Shown here: in pieces, positions 33,274-44,570 of the stretch
Numbering within the stretch: the first letter of the stretch is position 1
How the letters are laid out: every line of letters starts with the position of its first letter
Source of the DNA: Sporopachydermia quercuum
Lineage: Eukaryota > Ascomycota > Sporopachydermiomycetes > Sporopachydermiales > Sporopachydermiaceae
Length of the DNA: 64,000 nucleotides
Direction: 5' to 3'
Assembly: GCA_001599295.1 (NCBI GenBank)
Contig: BCGN01000002.1
Coordinates: 496,001 to 560,000, forward strand
Notes under the pieces: generated by a model
What the model saw: the letters and a program-made list of their open reading frames with translations, nothing else
Databases searched by the model: none
What the model was told of the DNA's origin: nothing
Translations under genes and position numbers: made by a program

Positions 33274-35052
33274 TCATTCAGTGTCTAAAGTCTTTTCTTT
33301 ATCACCTTCATCCTTCTCCTTCGGAGTGACATCAGAGCCAGTGAATGAAGGAGCGTAAGCACCATTGTTATTCATTGATGGGTCAATACCAGTCTCATCA
33401 AATTCTTCTTCTTCTTCAGCAAAATCTTCTTCCTGAGGAATGATCAAATTGAGAACCAGTGCAACAATACCAGCAATGGCATAACCGGTTTCAAGAACTA
33501 ATTCAATAGCATCCATGAAACCTCTGAGGCCACTGTTACTACCATCATAGGTAAAGACATATGAGAACCAGTCAGGGACTAATGTAGAGCCGAACCCGAA
33601 AAGACAGGCACCAGTAAGAACAAACCTATCACGTCTAGTGAATTTGATGGTAGAGATAATTCTCAAACCAGAAACAGCGACGGATGTGAACAAGAATGTA
33701 GTCATACCACCTAAAACTGGCTTAGGAATGGCAACCAATGCAGCTGCAAACTTGGAGAAGACACCCATAACGATCAAAAAGAAACAACACCAGTATCCAA
33801 CCATTCTGTTGGCACACTTGGTCAAAGAAATAACACCATTGTTTTGGGCAAAGGTGGACATAGGAGTGCAGGTCATAAGACCTGCGAAACAACCGTTCAA
33901 ACCATCGGCTAAAACACCACCTTGAATTCTGGACTCGTAAATCTTACCTTCAACTTCCAATCTAGATACATCACAAGTAGCTGTAATATCACCAATAGCT
34001 TCCATCATCAAAANAATNTAGACAGCTAAGAACGGTAAAACTGCAGGTCCATATAAACCTAACTTGAAAGTGTGGACCCAGATAAAGGTAGCAGCAGGAG
34101 CAGCNNTAATNCCNGTATCNNTGAAATATCCACATGCTGCTGCNACAATACAACCAACTAACAAACCAACAATGACGGCACATGATTTCATGATAGGTGA
34201 ACCATACTTTTCACAGATAACAATTGTAACGAAAACAAGGAAACCAAGACCGATGAATTGAGCGGAACCCCAAGGTGCCCTTCTTGGAGCCGCAGTATTT
34301 GATGGGCACATACTACCGGTACAATCACTACCACCACACCAGTCTTCCAGACCAGTAGCAATAAGTGAAACACCAATAAGTAAAACAACAGGACCAGTGA
34401 CGATAGCTGGGAAAATTTTTTGCAAGACTTGAGGAGGTAAGAAAGAAAGGATAATTTCAAGCAATGCGCATAAACAGGAAGTACCAATGATCATACCATA
34501 TCCATCGGGGCAAGGAAGCTGGGTTCCATCTGCAGCTGTTGGACAAGTTCCATTAGCATAAAGCTTAGGGAACACCCCATTGATAATCGTAATTGTAGCA
34601 AAAGAAGTACCAACTACTGAAACCAGACCAGTTCCGATGTAATAAGGTGTCTTGTAAATGTGAAAACGTGTAATTTGTATCAGTGATAAACAACCTGAGA
34701 CAATTAAAGATGCTGAGACTAAATACTGTTGAGCATCTTCTTCTAAGTTTGCTGCTAAGGAAATAATTAGTGGAGGTGTTACTACACCAGCAAGCATAGA
34801 TAAAGAATGTTGAAGACCCAAAATAAAACCCAAAACGAGAGGCATNTCACCGTTCAAGGGGAAAAAAGGTGATGGTTTTGGTTTTGTTCTTATGAAAGGA
34901 ATCTTAGGCATGAACAAATAACCATAATTGTATTCGCCTAATAACCCATCTTTTGTTGTCCATTTACGAAAACATCTTACTGGAAACGTCTTGATGGTTT
35001 CAAGATCAATGTGAAAATGGGCAGCGCCTGCTGCAACTTCTGGATCAGCCAT
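33274..35052 (-). CDS. Uric acid/xanthine permease (NAT/NCS2 family), copy 1
   Basis: This is a plasma-membrane nucleobase-ascorbate transporter of the UapA/UapC type that imports uric acid and xanthine with protons. The protein is 592 residues with about 14 membrane segments. Family marks are the TM1 motif LGLQHSLSMLAGVVTPP (Gln-His pair), MMEAIGDITATCDVSRLEVEG (the E-x2-GD-x2-A block of TM8), and the signature QNNGVISLTKCANRMVGYW (QN-x-G-x4-T-[RKG]) in TM10. The acidic C-terminus (EEEEFDETG) may serve endocytic sorting. Part of the frame (33878-34272) contains nine N bases and is identical to copy 2 at 42289-42683. The gene is the mirror image of copy 2, 6.4 kb away. Substrate preference between uric acid and xanthine cannot be settled from sequence. 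Confidence 0.94.
   Translation of the reverse strand: MADPEVAAGAAHFHIDLETIKTFPVRCFRKWTTKDGLLGEYNYGYLFMPKIPFIRTKPKPSPFFPLNGXMPLVLGFILGLQHSLSMLAGVVTPPLIISLAANLEEDAQQYLVSASLIVSGCLSLIQITRFHIYKTPYYIGTGLVSVVGTSFATITIINGVFPKLYANGTCPTAADGTQLPCPDGYGMIIGTSCLCALLEIILSFLPPQVLQKIFPAIVTGPVVLLIGVSLIATGLEDWCGGSDCTGSMCPSNTAAPRRAPWGSAQFIGLGFLVFVTIVICEKYGSPIMKSCAVIVGLLVGCIXAAACGYFXDXXIXAAPAATFIWVHTFKLGLYGPAVLPFLAVXIXLMMEAIGDITATCDVSRLEVEGKIYESRIQGGVLADGLNGCFAGLMTCTPMSTFAQNNGVISLTKCANRMVGYWCCFFLIVMGVFSKFAAALVAIPKPVLGGMTTFLFTSVAVSGLRIISTIKFTRRDRFVLTGACLFGFGSTLVPDWFSYVFTYDGSNSGLRGFMDAIELVLETGYAIAGIVALVLNLIIPQEEDFAEEEEEFDETGIDPSMNNNGAYAPSFTGSDVTPKEKDEGDKEKTLDTE
33878..34272 (-). repeat. 395-base tract identical to 42289-42683 (inverted), with nine shared N positions
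   Basis: This part of permease copy 1 is base-for-base identical to the corresponding part of copy 2, including all nine N bases. It is bordered on both sides by sequence where the two copies differ at several percent of positions. Confidence 0.95.
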
Positions 35053-36896
35053 GTTGTAATGATTTTCTACTGCAAAATTTTGGATATATTGTATGGTTGG
35101 TTTTCAAGCACAATATGCAAACCAATAGAGCATAAAGAGTAACAATATAAACCTAACATCTNAAATCTAAAATGAAGCAAAACAGAACCGAAATTTGAAT
35201 TGGGAATTTGGTCATTATATATAGATGCTACTCATTATTCATCGAATATTGAATAAAATGCACTCCAGCATCTTCAATTGTGAAGATAACAAATTGTGTC
35301 TCCATTCTGAGTTAACGTTAAACTTTACTGATTAGTATCAAAAACTTTGTACGAATATATGGAAGAAACCGAAAATTAATTCCATATATAGGAAAGTATG
35401 TTTATTATGCGTGTAAGAGCAAAAATAAAAGAAAGATTCTTATCCTAATCATTAACGGCTAATAAGCTACTCGTTTTTCAAGGCAGCTATGTAATATGGC
35501 TAAAAGAATTACTGAAAATGAAAAACTACTGGCCAAACCCAGGATTCCAAATGTTATGTTTCATAAAGGTAACCTGGTATTTTACTTTTCTGTAGTTCAA
35601 TGGTTAACATTTCCAATGTCAGTTGATCAAGTAGGTTTTTCACTGAGGTCTAGGAGTTTCCATACAATAATTATCACTGAGGATCTACTAAACAATTATC
35701 TATGTTTTCCTTGAATAATTTGCTTTCACAGATTTTGGTTCACATTCTACTGATCCGATTCACCTAACTCTAATTAAGCTTTGATTAAGATTCATTGAGA
35801 ACTAAGCTTATGAATAAAGTTTATTATTTTTATGGGAAGATTATATCAGGTAAGCTTTCTTAGTAAACTAATAGTTTGAGCTAAAGCATTTTTAGAGTAA
35901 ACTTTAATATAATAGAGCTCATCCAAGTATGAGAGATAGATTTGGTTAACCATTCGTTCCAGCTTTTATCCCAAAATTTATGCAGATATTTTCCAGAATC
36001 CTGATCTAATAGGCTTCAATAAAACCAGTTCCTTGCAAAAAATGAAAATAAAAGTAAGATAAAAAGGCAGGACCAGACTTTTCAAATATTGGTTAGCCAA
36101 TTCAGGGACGGTTTAGATTATTTTAAGGTTATCTACTAAGTCAAATATTTCTAACCCTATTTTCACGAAGCTAAAATTTTCAATATGACTCCAACAGAGT
36201 GAAAGGAGGAATNCATAAAATCAGGTTTTCTATTGTTAATTTCATTTGAGAGATCCCTTCGTTGATCAAATATCCAAATGCTAGATTCTTTAAAATATTT
36301 TTCCAAGATAACTGGATCGTTTTGGTAGTATTAAAGAGAGTTGCATTTATAGGTATTAGATTGACTTTGAAACATCAAACATTTTTGTCTTGGCAGCGCT
36401 CTTATTTTTTATATTTAATTTGGAAACGGAAGTTGAAATCAAAATTCTCCTTTTCAAGCTATCAACTAATAAATCTTGTTAGAGTCAAGACTTTTTACTT
36501 GAAATCCTTGATGATTGTTACATATTCAACTCTAAGACATTTAAAATAAGTAAGATTCTCTATACATTCAGTTCATATTTAGGATATAAAAGAAAAGATT
36601 CTTTTATTCTAAGACTCAATTTTAGCCTTGGCATTATTAAATTTTGAAAATTAAGTGAAAACTCAGGGGAAACCAAAAACAAAGAGATTAACTTCAGATT
36701 AGAATGAGTAGTGAGAAAGTTGTTCTCTTGTAACTCCTGATGAGGCAGTAAGAATATTCTCCACTTGACAATCTGCCTATTCACGATTAATAATAAATGA
36801 TAGTTCTTAGCTCNAAATAAAATTAGAAACGAAAAGAGTAAAATACTGTGGTAATCTTTTACTCAATACAGAATATTCCTTCCGCTGAAAAAGTAC

Positions 36897-36919
36897 GCGG
36901 AGCCAATTTTTGACTCCGC
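36897..36919. repeat. GC-rich hairpin in gene-free region
   Basis: GCGGAG and CTCCGC form six-base arms around an 11-base AT-rich loop that starts with CCAAT. Such a GC block is conspicuous in this AT-rich stretch. CGG and CCG triplets in inverted order recall zinc-cluster factor sites, but the spacing fits none that I can name. Confidence 0.35.
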
Positions 36920-39900
36920 CAAAAAATTTCCTCTGAAAGTAGGTGTCATGCACGATATTGATGAGCATCTTGCGGCATTCTCCAGTTTTACCCTAGGCTT
37001 ATTGCGAGTTTCACTACATATAGAAAAGCTGCCTACTCACATCGTGAGTAATAAAACTTTCATGTGATTTTAGTAATTTTCAGTACCATGAACTTCAACC
37101 CATTTTTATTTATCGGTCTTCTGCAGAAAATTCAAGGCAAGGCAATTAAACTTGGTTCACGGATCCTACGTATTTCTGTTATATTTCTTTTGTGTATATG
37201 GAGTCATTCAGTAATAAACCAGTTTTGCTTTTCCTGATGANTCCTGTGAACGTTTTAGATCCATCGAAGACAGTTTTTTTCAGTGTATGAAGAAGTTTTA
37301 AATAAGAAGGTGACTTTGTATTATAGTACACAGTACTATTTCCCAATCCTGCTTTCCCCAAAATTAGCATCAAGGTGGTAAATTCAATAGACAAGAAGAA
37401 AGCAGTTCATAAGATTTACTATACTGAATACTTTGAGAAGTGCAAACGGGAATCATCGACTTTGAAAGAATAAATGTATACTCCAATACAACAACGCGTT
37501 GGAAGCCTGATTCAATTTCGTCTATATAAGTAGGTGTTACCAAAAAATATTAAAAAATTTAGTATAGTAAAATGCTAAGTTTGAGAAATTGAAAAGTGAA
37601 TTCACTTTCATTGGACGAAGATGTTAATAATATATTAATAGTATAATTATATTCCAGCTCAAGCTCTTCATATCAATTCCTATAGTAAAACTTAACTATT
37701 CTATTTCAATTTATTTTGCTTTACTTTCTAAACTCTATTCTATATCTTCTTAACCACCTTCAACTATCGACATTCAGGCGCATTTCTTTTTTTGTTACCC
37801 AATCGCTCCTAACTTATTACCGTATTTTTTGCACCTAAACATCTATCTTGCTTCAGAAAAAGCTCAGAAGACTTCAAACTTAAAAATGTATTTCTTTATT
37901 CATTGTATTTTGTTCCAAATTTATAATAAATAATACTCATTGTCATTAACTTTTTTACTATGGAAAAATTGGATTTAGAAAATATTAATGAAACTTTAAA
38001 GTTAAAGCTTAGCATCAAAGTTTACTCAAACACCTCCTTTACCTGGGCATTGATAATGAAAACCTTATCTTAAAGTATCTTAAAGTTTTGGATTCTTCAT
38101 AACTATTTTTGGGAAAGCGAGTGTTATCAAATGGAAGCTTCTAATAATTTGACTGATAAGTCATTTTCTCAAATAGGCAACATCCTTGACCAAAGATCAT
38201 ACTGTATGATACATGATAAGAGTCTACTGATATCCAACGGTAATTAGCTATGGATTTCGACAGCCCAAATTGGAAAGCAGGTGAAAGTGAACTTGTTCGA
38301 ATTCATATGATTAGACGATTGAATTATAAGAAGAGTAGTTTCACCAAAGAATCGAGGAAGATGTTTTTCGGGACAACCAAGATTGAACATATTTTTTTAT
38401 CAGTCGCAAGGCTTAATACGCCGGATTAAATCGAGGCAAATACTATATTTTCATAAATCAAGTCATATTCTGTCAGCCATAAGGCTGTAGATATTTCATG
38501 AAGGCAAAGATTTTCTTCAAACAGGTGATCCAATATAGAAGTTAACTGCTACATTAATGATTTGCGAGAACGCATAACACTTACGTAAATGAATTATATA
38601 CAAAAAGTTTGATGTACAGAAGTTTTTGCATGATCGACCCTTTTTGAGTTAGGGAAGAAAATTATAGGAAGATAAATATACTGAAGTCCATCGCTAAATA
38701 TGAATCGTAGTNGTTTTTTTTTCGTACAACTTCAACTAAAATCTGCAGAAACCATTTACTCCAGTACAAACTTTAGTGATCTGTGCAGTCAAAATCTTAC
38801 CATTTCCTTGAGATGAAACTAAACTCCTGTGGAAGTTACCGAAAAAAATTGACATCTGGTCCATTTAGCTGGGTAACTAAGGGTCCTGCAAGATTTCTTC
38901 AATCTGGTGGAATTTGATCAAAGATGAGTCGAAGAAAGACCCAAAAAAAATCAAATATCTTACTCTCAAAGAATGCTATTGCAAATTTGATTATATACAA
39001 CTTGCCATATATATCAAGTGGTTTTTTATTGTATTTCCACTNTGCAGCTTTTTAAGCCGTAGGTGTACTGTATTGTATTCGTGATAACTAACTCAAAAAG
39101 GATTAGATAATCATATTCACTCATGTTAACCAAGTTTTTAAATATTAAGGTTTAATCCGAAAACTATGCATAAAACCTAAGATGCTCATTGAAACTTTAA
39201 AACAAAAGGTTTGAACTCAATTCATGGATTTCTAAAGACTGTATACCAAGAAAACCTATGGATATAATGCATAATATACAAAATTGTAAAGCTGTATCAA
39301 TATAGCTCCATTACCCAAAAAGCAAATAAGAATCGCAGATTTTTCTATTTTCAAATGAGAAGTTAATCCAATTCTTGTGTTGAAAGCGATAAATGAAATC
39401 TGGTTTCTTTATCATGGTTTGAAATAAGCCTTTTCCCAAATTATAGTTTACTCTACAACCTAATTGTAGTAAAACTTTATTTGCTCGCAGCAGAAAGTAT
39501 AATAATCTGTTTAAGCTCAAGGGAATAATAATTTTCATTTCAACAAAGATGGGATATACTCAGGTGAATGATTCTTCGTTAATCTTATTGAATTATAATG
39601 CTATTACCTACTTTTTGCCATGTTTGAATGATTTGTAAGCTATTGTTGTAACCATACAAGGTCGGTATCCGATAAAAAGTCTCCTTTCTAGTTTCAGAGA
39701 ATTAAGGGTATTTGGCTGGTCGGTGATAGGAATGAGCGGTCCCTGCAATAAAAAAAGTACAATCTCAAATATATTCATACTATAGACACAATTCAGCCAA
39801 AATCTCTTAAGAAATGTATATCAAAATTCGTTAATAGATTACTTAAAATATAACCGAAAAAATGATTTGATGGATTAAGAAGGGTTTTCAATGGATCTCA

Positions 39901-41289
39901 TTAAATCAGGACCCTCAGTATGTTTCCATAAAAATCAGAGGAAAAATCCTTACTATCTCGAATCAATATTGATACAGTTCCAATACCTCAGGTCAATAGA
40001 TCAAACAACTGAATGTTATTTTATTCTTATAAACCATAAAATATAATCTGTAATAATAGATCAAATGCTCTTTAGCGTCCCCAGTTTCAAGAACAATGTA
40101 ACATTAGATTTCATGGTCTTTTTTTAAGATTCAAATTAATTATATTGGTGATTGAACATTGTATGTAGATTTCTTATTTTCTTTTCCTTTTCCGAGTTTT
40201 CTGTGGAGATCGCCATGTAATACTTTTCTTTACAGAACATATCGGAAGCAATATAGCAGAACACCGATTTCTTTTTAAGAAATTATGTATCAAGGAGTAA
40301 TTCAAGTTCAGAGAGACAGTTTTCTTGATAATTCACGAAAATTTGATAACTATTATATTTTGTTTTCTGCTACAATTACAAGGTAGTAATTATTTAAACA
40401 GAATACATCGTTTTACAAGCCGCGCATAGAAAGACCCTAAGTTCCAATCGGTGATTCAAAATTGTGAGTGAGTTCCGCAAACTAAAGAAGATAACAAATA
40501 CTTTTCTATCTTACTTTCGAACGTAACTCAGCAGCGAACTTCCAATCAATTGTAATTGTTACATAAAACAGTTTATTCACATGCAAAATTTTCACTGCCT
40601 TCATTGAATCAAGAGCAATTCTTTTTTCTCCTTACCTTTCGAAGATATTCATTGCTTTGCAAATTTCTGTCTGGAAGTCTGATGATGTTCTATCGAGCTC
40701 GTTTGACCTCGTTTGTCAGTATGTTCTGCCGCATACGAAACTTTCACTTTCTGAGGAGGAAGGGAACATTTACGGTATAAAACCGTTGAAGCTTTTAACC
40801 TTAAAAAAAGCAATCTATTACATTTTATTTTCATCTTAGTATCTAAGTCAACCAAAGATTAATCTATATTTTATGATTATTTATTTTATCTTTTAAACGG
40901 AGATATCCTACATGAAACATATAATTTATCCATTTTCTTTTCACTGAATTATTTTCATGTAAGCTAAGACTACCAGAGACATTAGGCAAAAGTATAATTA
41001 ACGTTCAATGTACAACTCCGTAATAATGAACCCTTAATTCGGGCATTGTAAAGAAAAAAATGATCCAAAATGATGGATTTAGAAGCTAAAATAAACCTTA
41101 ATATCTAGAGTTCAGACATCTAGCATTATCATCATACAATTAACATTCCATTGCCAAGAAAGTACGAATAATTGTTAAATACACTTCGTTGTTAACTTTG
41201 AGTCAGATAAAGAATTAATCTTGCTCTAAATCTATCTCTTTGCTGACTGTCATGTCCATGTTCAATAATGATAATACTAAGTTCAATCA

Positions 41290-41309
41290 ATATATATATA
41301 TATATATAT
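41290..41309. repeat. (AT)10 dinucleotide tract upstream of permease copy 2
   Basis: An uninterrupted 20-base AT/TA alternation lies about 200 bases before the permease copy 2 ATG. It is a microsatellite that may double as a TATA-like, easily melted promoter element. Confidence 0.8.
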
Positions 41310-41508
41310 CGGAACAAAGCCAGTTTATGAATACCAGCTTTGACTAGATCCCATAGCAGATGAACATTTTTCTGTTTGCTGATTCTTTATTCATTTTTCA
41401 ATTATTAGAAACATTCCAAAAATAATTTTACTATTTACTGTTGTTTACCTCAGAGATAGTGAAGGGATTGATATATCAACAGTCAATTCGTTAAGCATAA
41501 CCTGAAAA

Positions 41509-43290
41509 ATGGCTGATCCCGAAGTTCAGGCAGGCGCTGCCCATTTTCACCTTGATCTTGAAACCATCAAGACATTTCCATCAAGATGTTATCGTAAATG
41601 GACAACAAAAGATGGGTTATTAGGTGAATACAATTATGGTTATTTGTTCATGCCTAAGATTCCTTTCAAGAAGACTACACCTAAACCCTCACCTTTTTTC
41701 CCTTTGAATGGTGACATGCCTATTGTTTTGGGTTTTATTTTGGGTCTTCAACATGCATTAGCTATGCTTGCTGGTGTAGTAACACCTCCACTAATTATTT
41801 CCTTAGCAGCAAATCTTGAAAGTGATGTTCAACAGTACATGGTTTCTGCTTCATTAATTGTATCTGGATGTTTGTCATTGATTCAGATTACTAGATTTCA
41901 CATTTACAAGACACCTTATTACATCGGAACTGGTCTGGTTTCAGTAGTTGGTACTTCTTTTGCTACAATTACGATTATCAATGGTGCTTTCCCCAAGCTT
42001 TATGCAAATGGAACTTGTCCAACAGCTGCAGATGGAACCCAGCTTCCTTGCCCCGATGGATATGGTATGATCATTGGTACATCAGCTTTGTGTTCCCTAA
42101 TCGAAATTTGCCTTTCTTTCTTACCTCCTAAAGTCCTACAAAAGATTTTCCCATCTATCGTCACTGGTCCTGTTGTTTTACTTATTGGTGTTAAACTTGT
42201 TACTACTGGTATGCAGAACTGGTGTGGTGGTAGTGATTGTGTCCATGGAATGTGCCCACCTAATCCTCTGGCTCCAAGAAGGGCACCCTGGGGTTCCGCT
42301 CAATTCATCGGTCTTGGTTTCCTTGTTTTCGTTACAATTGTTATCTGTGAAAAGTATGGTTCACCTATCATGAAATCATGTGCCGTCATTGTTGGTTTGT
42401 TAGTTGGTTGTATTGTNGCAGCAGCATGTGGATATTTCANNGATACNGGNATTANNGCTGCTCCTGCTGCTACCTTTATCTGGGTCCACACTTTCAAGTT
42501 AGGTTTATATGGACCTGCAGTTTTACCGTTCTTAGCTGTCTANATTNTTTTGATGATGGAAGCTATTGGTGATATTACAGCTACTTGTGATGTATCTAGA
42601 TTGGAAGTTGAAGGTAAGATTTACGAGTCCAGAATTCAAGGTGGTGTTTTAGCCGATGGTTTGAACGGTTGTTTCGCAGGTCTCATGACTATCACTCCCG
42701 TGTCCACCTTTGCCCAAAACAATGGTGTTATTTCTTTGACCAAGTGTGCCAACAGAATGGTTGGATACTGGTGTTGTTTCTTTTTGATCATCATGGGCGT
42801 CTTCTCCAAGTTTGCAGCTTCACTGGTTGCCATTCCTAAGCCAGTTTTAGGTGGTATGACTACATTCTTGTTCACATCCGTCGCTGTTTCTGGTTTGAGA
42901 ATTATCTCTACCATCAGATTCACTAGACGTGACAGATTTGTTCTTACTGGTGCTTTAGTTTTTGGTTTTGGTGCCACCATGGTGTATGACTGGTTCTCAT
43001 ATGTCTTCACCTATGAAGGTGATAACAATGGCCTCAGAGGTTTCATGGATGCTATCGAATTAGTTCTTCAGACCGGTTTTGCTGTTGCAGGTATTGTTGC
43101 ATTGATTCTCAATTTGATCATTCCTCAAGAAGATGATTTTGCTGAAGAAGAAGAAGAATTTGATGAGACTGGTATTGACCCATCAATGAATAACAATGGT
43201 GCTTACGCTCCTTCATTCACTGGCTCTGATACCACCCCAAAGGAAAAGATTGAGAGTGACAAGACTGACAGTGACAAGGAAAACATTTGA
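41509..43290 (+). CDS. Uric acid/xanthine permease (NAT/NCS2 family), copy 2
   Basis: This 593-residue paralogue of copy 1 is inverted relative to it and clearly a recent duplicate. Most differences are single residues (N-terminus PEVQAGAAHFHLDLETIKTF against PEVAAGAAHFHIDLETIKTF in copy 1) or lie in the loop before TM7 and in the C-terminal tail (ESDKTDSDKENI). It has the same family marks: LGLQHALAMLAGVVTPP, the AIGDITATCDVS block and QNNGVISLTKCANRMVGYW. Key transport residues appear intact, so both copies should be functional. The 42289-42683 part is identical to copy 1 with the same nine N bases. The 5' flank differs from that of copy 1, so the copies may be regulated differently. Confidence 0.94.
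   Translation: MADPEVQAGAAHFHLDLETIKTFPSRCYRKWTTKDGLLGEYNYGYLFMPKIPFKKTTPKPSPFFPLNGDMPIVLGFILGLQHALAMLAGVVTPPLIISLAANLESDVQQYMVSASLIVSGCLSLIQITRFHIYKTPYYIGTGLVSVVGTSFATITIINGAFPKLYANGTCPTAADGTQLPCPDGYGMIIGTSALCSLIEICLSFLPPKVLQKIFPSIVTGPVVLLIGVKLVTTGMQNWCGGSDCVHGMCPPNPLAPRRAPWGSAQFIGLGFLVFVTIVICEKYGSPIMKSCAVIVGLLVGCIXAAACGYFXDXXIXAAPAATFIWVHTFKLGLYGPAVLPFLAVXIXLMMEAIGDITATCDVSRLEVEGKIYESRIQGGVLADGLNGCFAGLMTITPVSTFAQNNGVISLTKCANRMVGYWCCFFLIIMGVFSKFAASLVAIPKPVLGGMTTFLFTSVAVSGLRIISTIRFTRRDRFVLTGALVFGFGATMVYDWFSYVFTYEGDNNGLRGFMDAIELVLQTGFAVAGIVALILNLIIPQEDDFAEEEEEFDETGIDPSMNNNGAYAPSFTGSDTTPKEKIESDKTDSDKENI
42289..42683 (+). repeat. 395-base tract identical to 33878-34272 (inverted), with nine shared N positions
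   Basis: This is the partner of the tract in permease copy 1. The first difference on the left is in the codon before TGGGGTTCC, and on the right directly after GCAGGTCT. Confidence 0.95.
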
Positions 43291-43559
43291 AGGGCGCTTG
43301 ACAGCTACTATTTTCATTTTATATTTCATATATGTATATTTTTGATATAATTTTTTCAGTAATGTGGGATACAGCTAGAGACTAATACTGTATTTATTAA
43401 TAATTTTTCAAATAGTCTGAGAAAGCAATATATTTTCTTAGTATTAAAATAAGTCTTCACCAACGTTAGCAATATACGTCGTATTTGTGAAGGAGTGTTT
43501 AAACGAAGGCTCTTTTAGATACCTCTAGATCTGGTGTAAACATTAAATTAATTATTTAA

Positions 43560-44570
43560 ATCTCCTGAAGCATCATCTCGTATCTCGCATGGAGCTTTGT
43601 ACCGGTTGAATTTTAACAAATATTACGATGAAATGGACTATTTGAACTCACTTTCACATAAGCGTCATGAACAAAAAGTCCTCTTGCCAAATGATAAACA
43701 AGTAATCCGAAAACAATTCCAGCAGATGCAGAAGTGATCGTACAATCGTTGAATTATCTCCAATTCATTAGTACCTTAATAAAGTCCGTTATTGTAGGCG
43801 AACAAATAGGATCTTGCAGCTTATCCATATTGGTCAACCAGTAACTCAGGAGCAAAAACCATCAACACAAGGTCCTGAATAAGTAAATACAGCAACTGAG
43901 TCATCCTTATCATCAATTGCTCCTACGGATAATATCCTCTAGCTGAAGAAGGAGAATAATCACAGGCAGACATGGCCTTATTCCCTGCTGATATCTCTAT
44001 TGTTATATCCTGTTTCAGCAATTCCTCTAGGGCATTATTCAAAATCCGGTTTTTCGCAAGGGACATTGCAATCGTTAAGACACTCGGGCAACCGGTGATT
44101 TCAATAATCTATATTGGATATGTTCAATACCTGAATTACTGTGGTCAAAGAAGATTCCCCTCGTTTGCTGGCAAATCTAGGGGAAATTCGCAAGGTCTAC
44201 TTTCTTTGCAACCTATATGTTCTACTTCCAGCAATACATATATTTGTGTCAATTCATTTAAATAATACTTCAAGCTGTAGTGTTCTCACCTGTAAAATCA
44301 ACACCAGCGGCAGCCTATTTTCGAAATCTTTATGTTGAAATACACCAAAACCCATAATCTATATATCGACACCAATACCCGTACTATCGTCATAAGTGTA
44401 AATACTGCTACCATCAACTGGTTAGTTGTCCTTTCTCCAATATGCAGTTATCACTTATAAAAATGGGGTCTTCAGGGCACCTGTTTCCTCTAATTTTCCT
44501 TAACTTGACAATCAGCNAAATGGCTTACAGCATCTTCTTCGATTTTGTCAATGGTCAAAACTCTATTCAG
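43560..44570 (-). pseudogene. Decayed subtilisin-family (S8, cerevisin-like) serine protease gene
   Basis: No frame stays open here, but the minus strand carries subtilase motifs in the right order, spread over all three frames. From the 5' side these are a propeptide end KIEEDAV (about 44535), YTYDDSTGIGVDI at the catalytic Asp region (44360-44405), and VAKKVDLAN (about 44190). TTVIQ (about 44125) and MSLAKNRILNNALEELLKQD (about 44020-44075) follow. ISAGNKAMSACDYSPSSA and GAIDDKDDSVAVFTYSG span 43860-43995. Last is TSASAGIVFGLLVYHLA (43685-43735), at the place of the catalytic GTSMASP. Stops and frameshifts separate nearly every block, and the catalytic His block was not recognised. This is a host-type protease relic; its intact source gene is not in the window. 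Confidence 0.75.

Larger units (their letters stand above)
35053..41508. other. 6.4 kb gene-free AT-rich region between inverted permease genes
   Basis: This is the longest stretch without a gene in the window. The longest ATG frames are under 100 codons and match no family. One minus-strand frame (37179-37394) vaguely recalls the Walker A region of a PDR-type ABC transporter. A GC-rich hairpin lies at 36897-36919 and a (TA)n tract at 41290-41309. The outer ends carry the promoters of the two permease genes, which point away from the region. No tRNA, LTR-like ends or tandem array is apparent. It could be a decayed region, a centromere or replication-origin region, or simply long regulatory sequence. 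Confidence 0.6.

Noticed and set aside
38249-38429. Short plus-strand ATG frame (MDFDSPNWKAGESELVRIH) in the gene-free core
   Set aside because: It is under 60 codons, without family resemblance or context.
35053-41508. Transposon or LTR element in the gene-free core
   Set aside because: No terminal repeats, reverse transcriptase, integrase or transposase motifs were seen in any frame.
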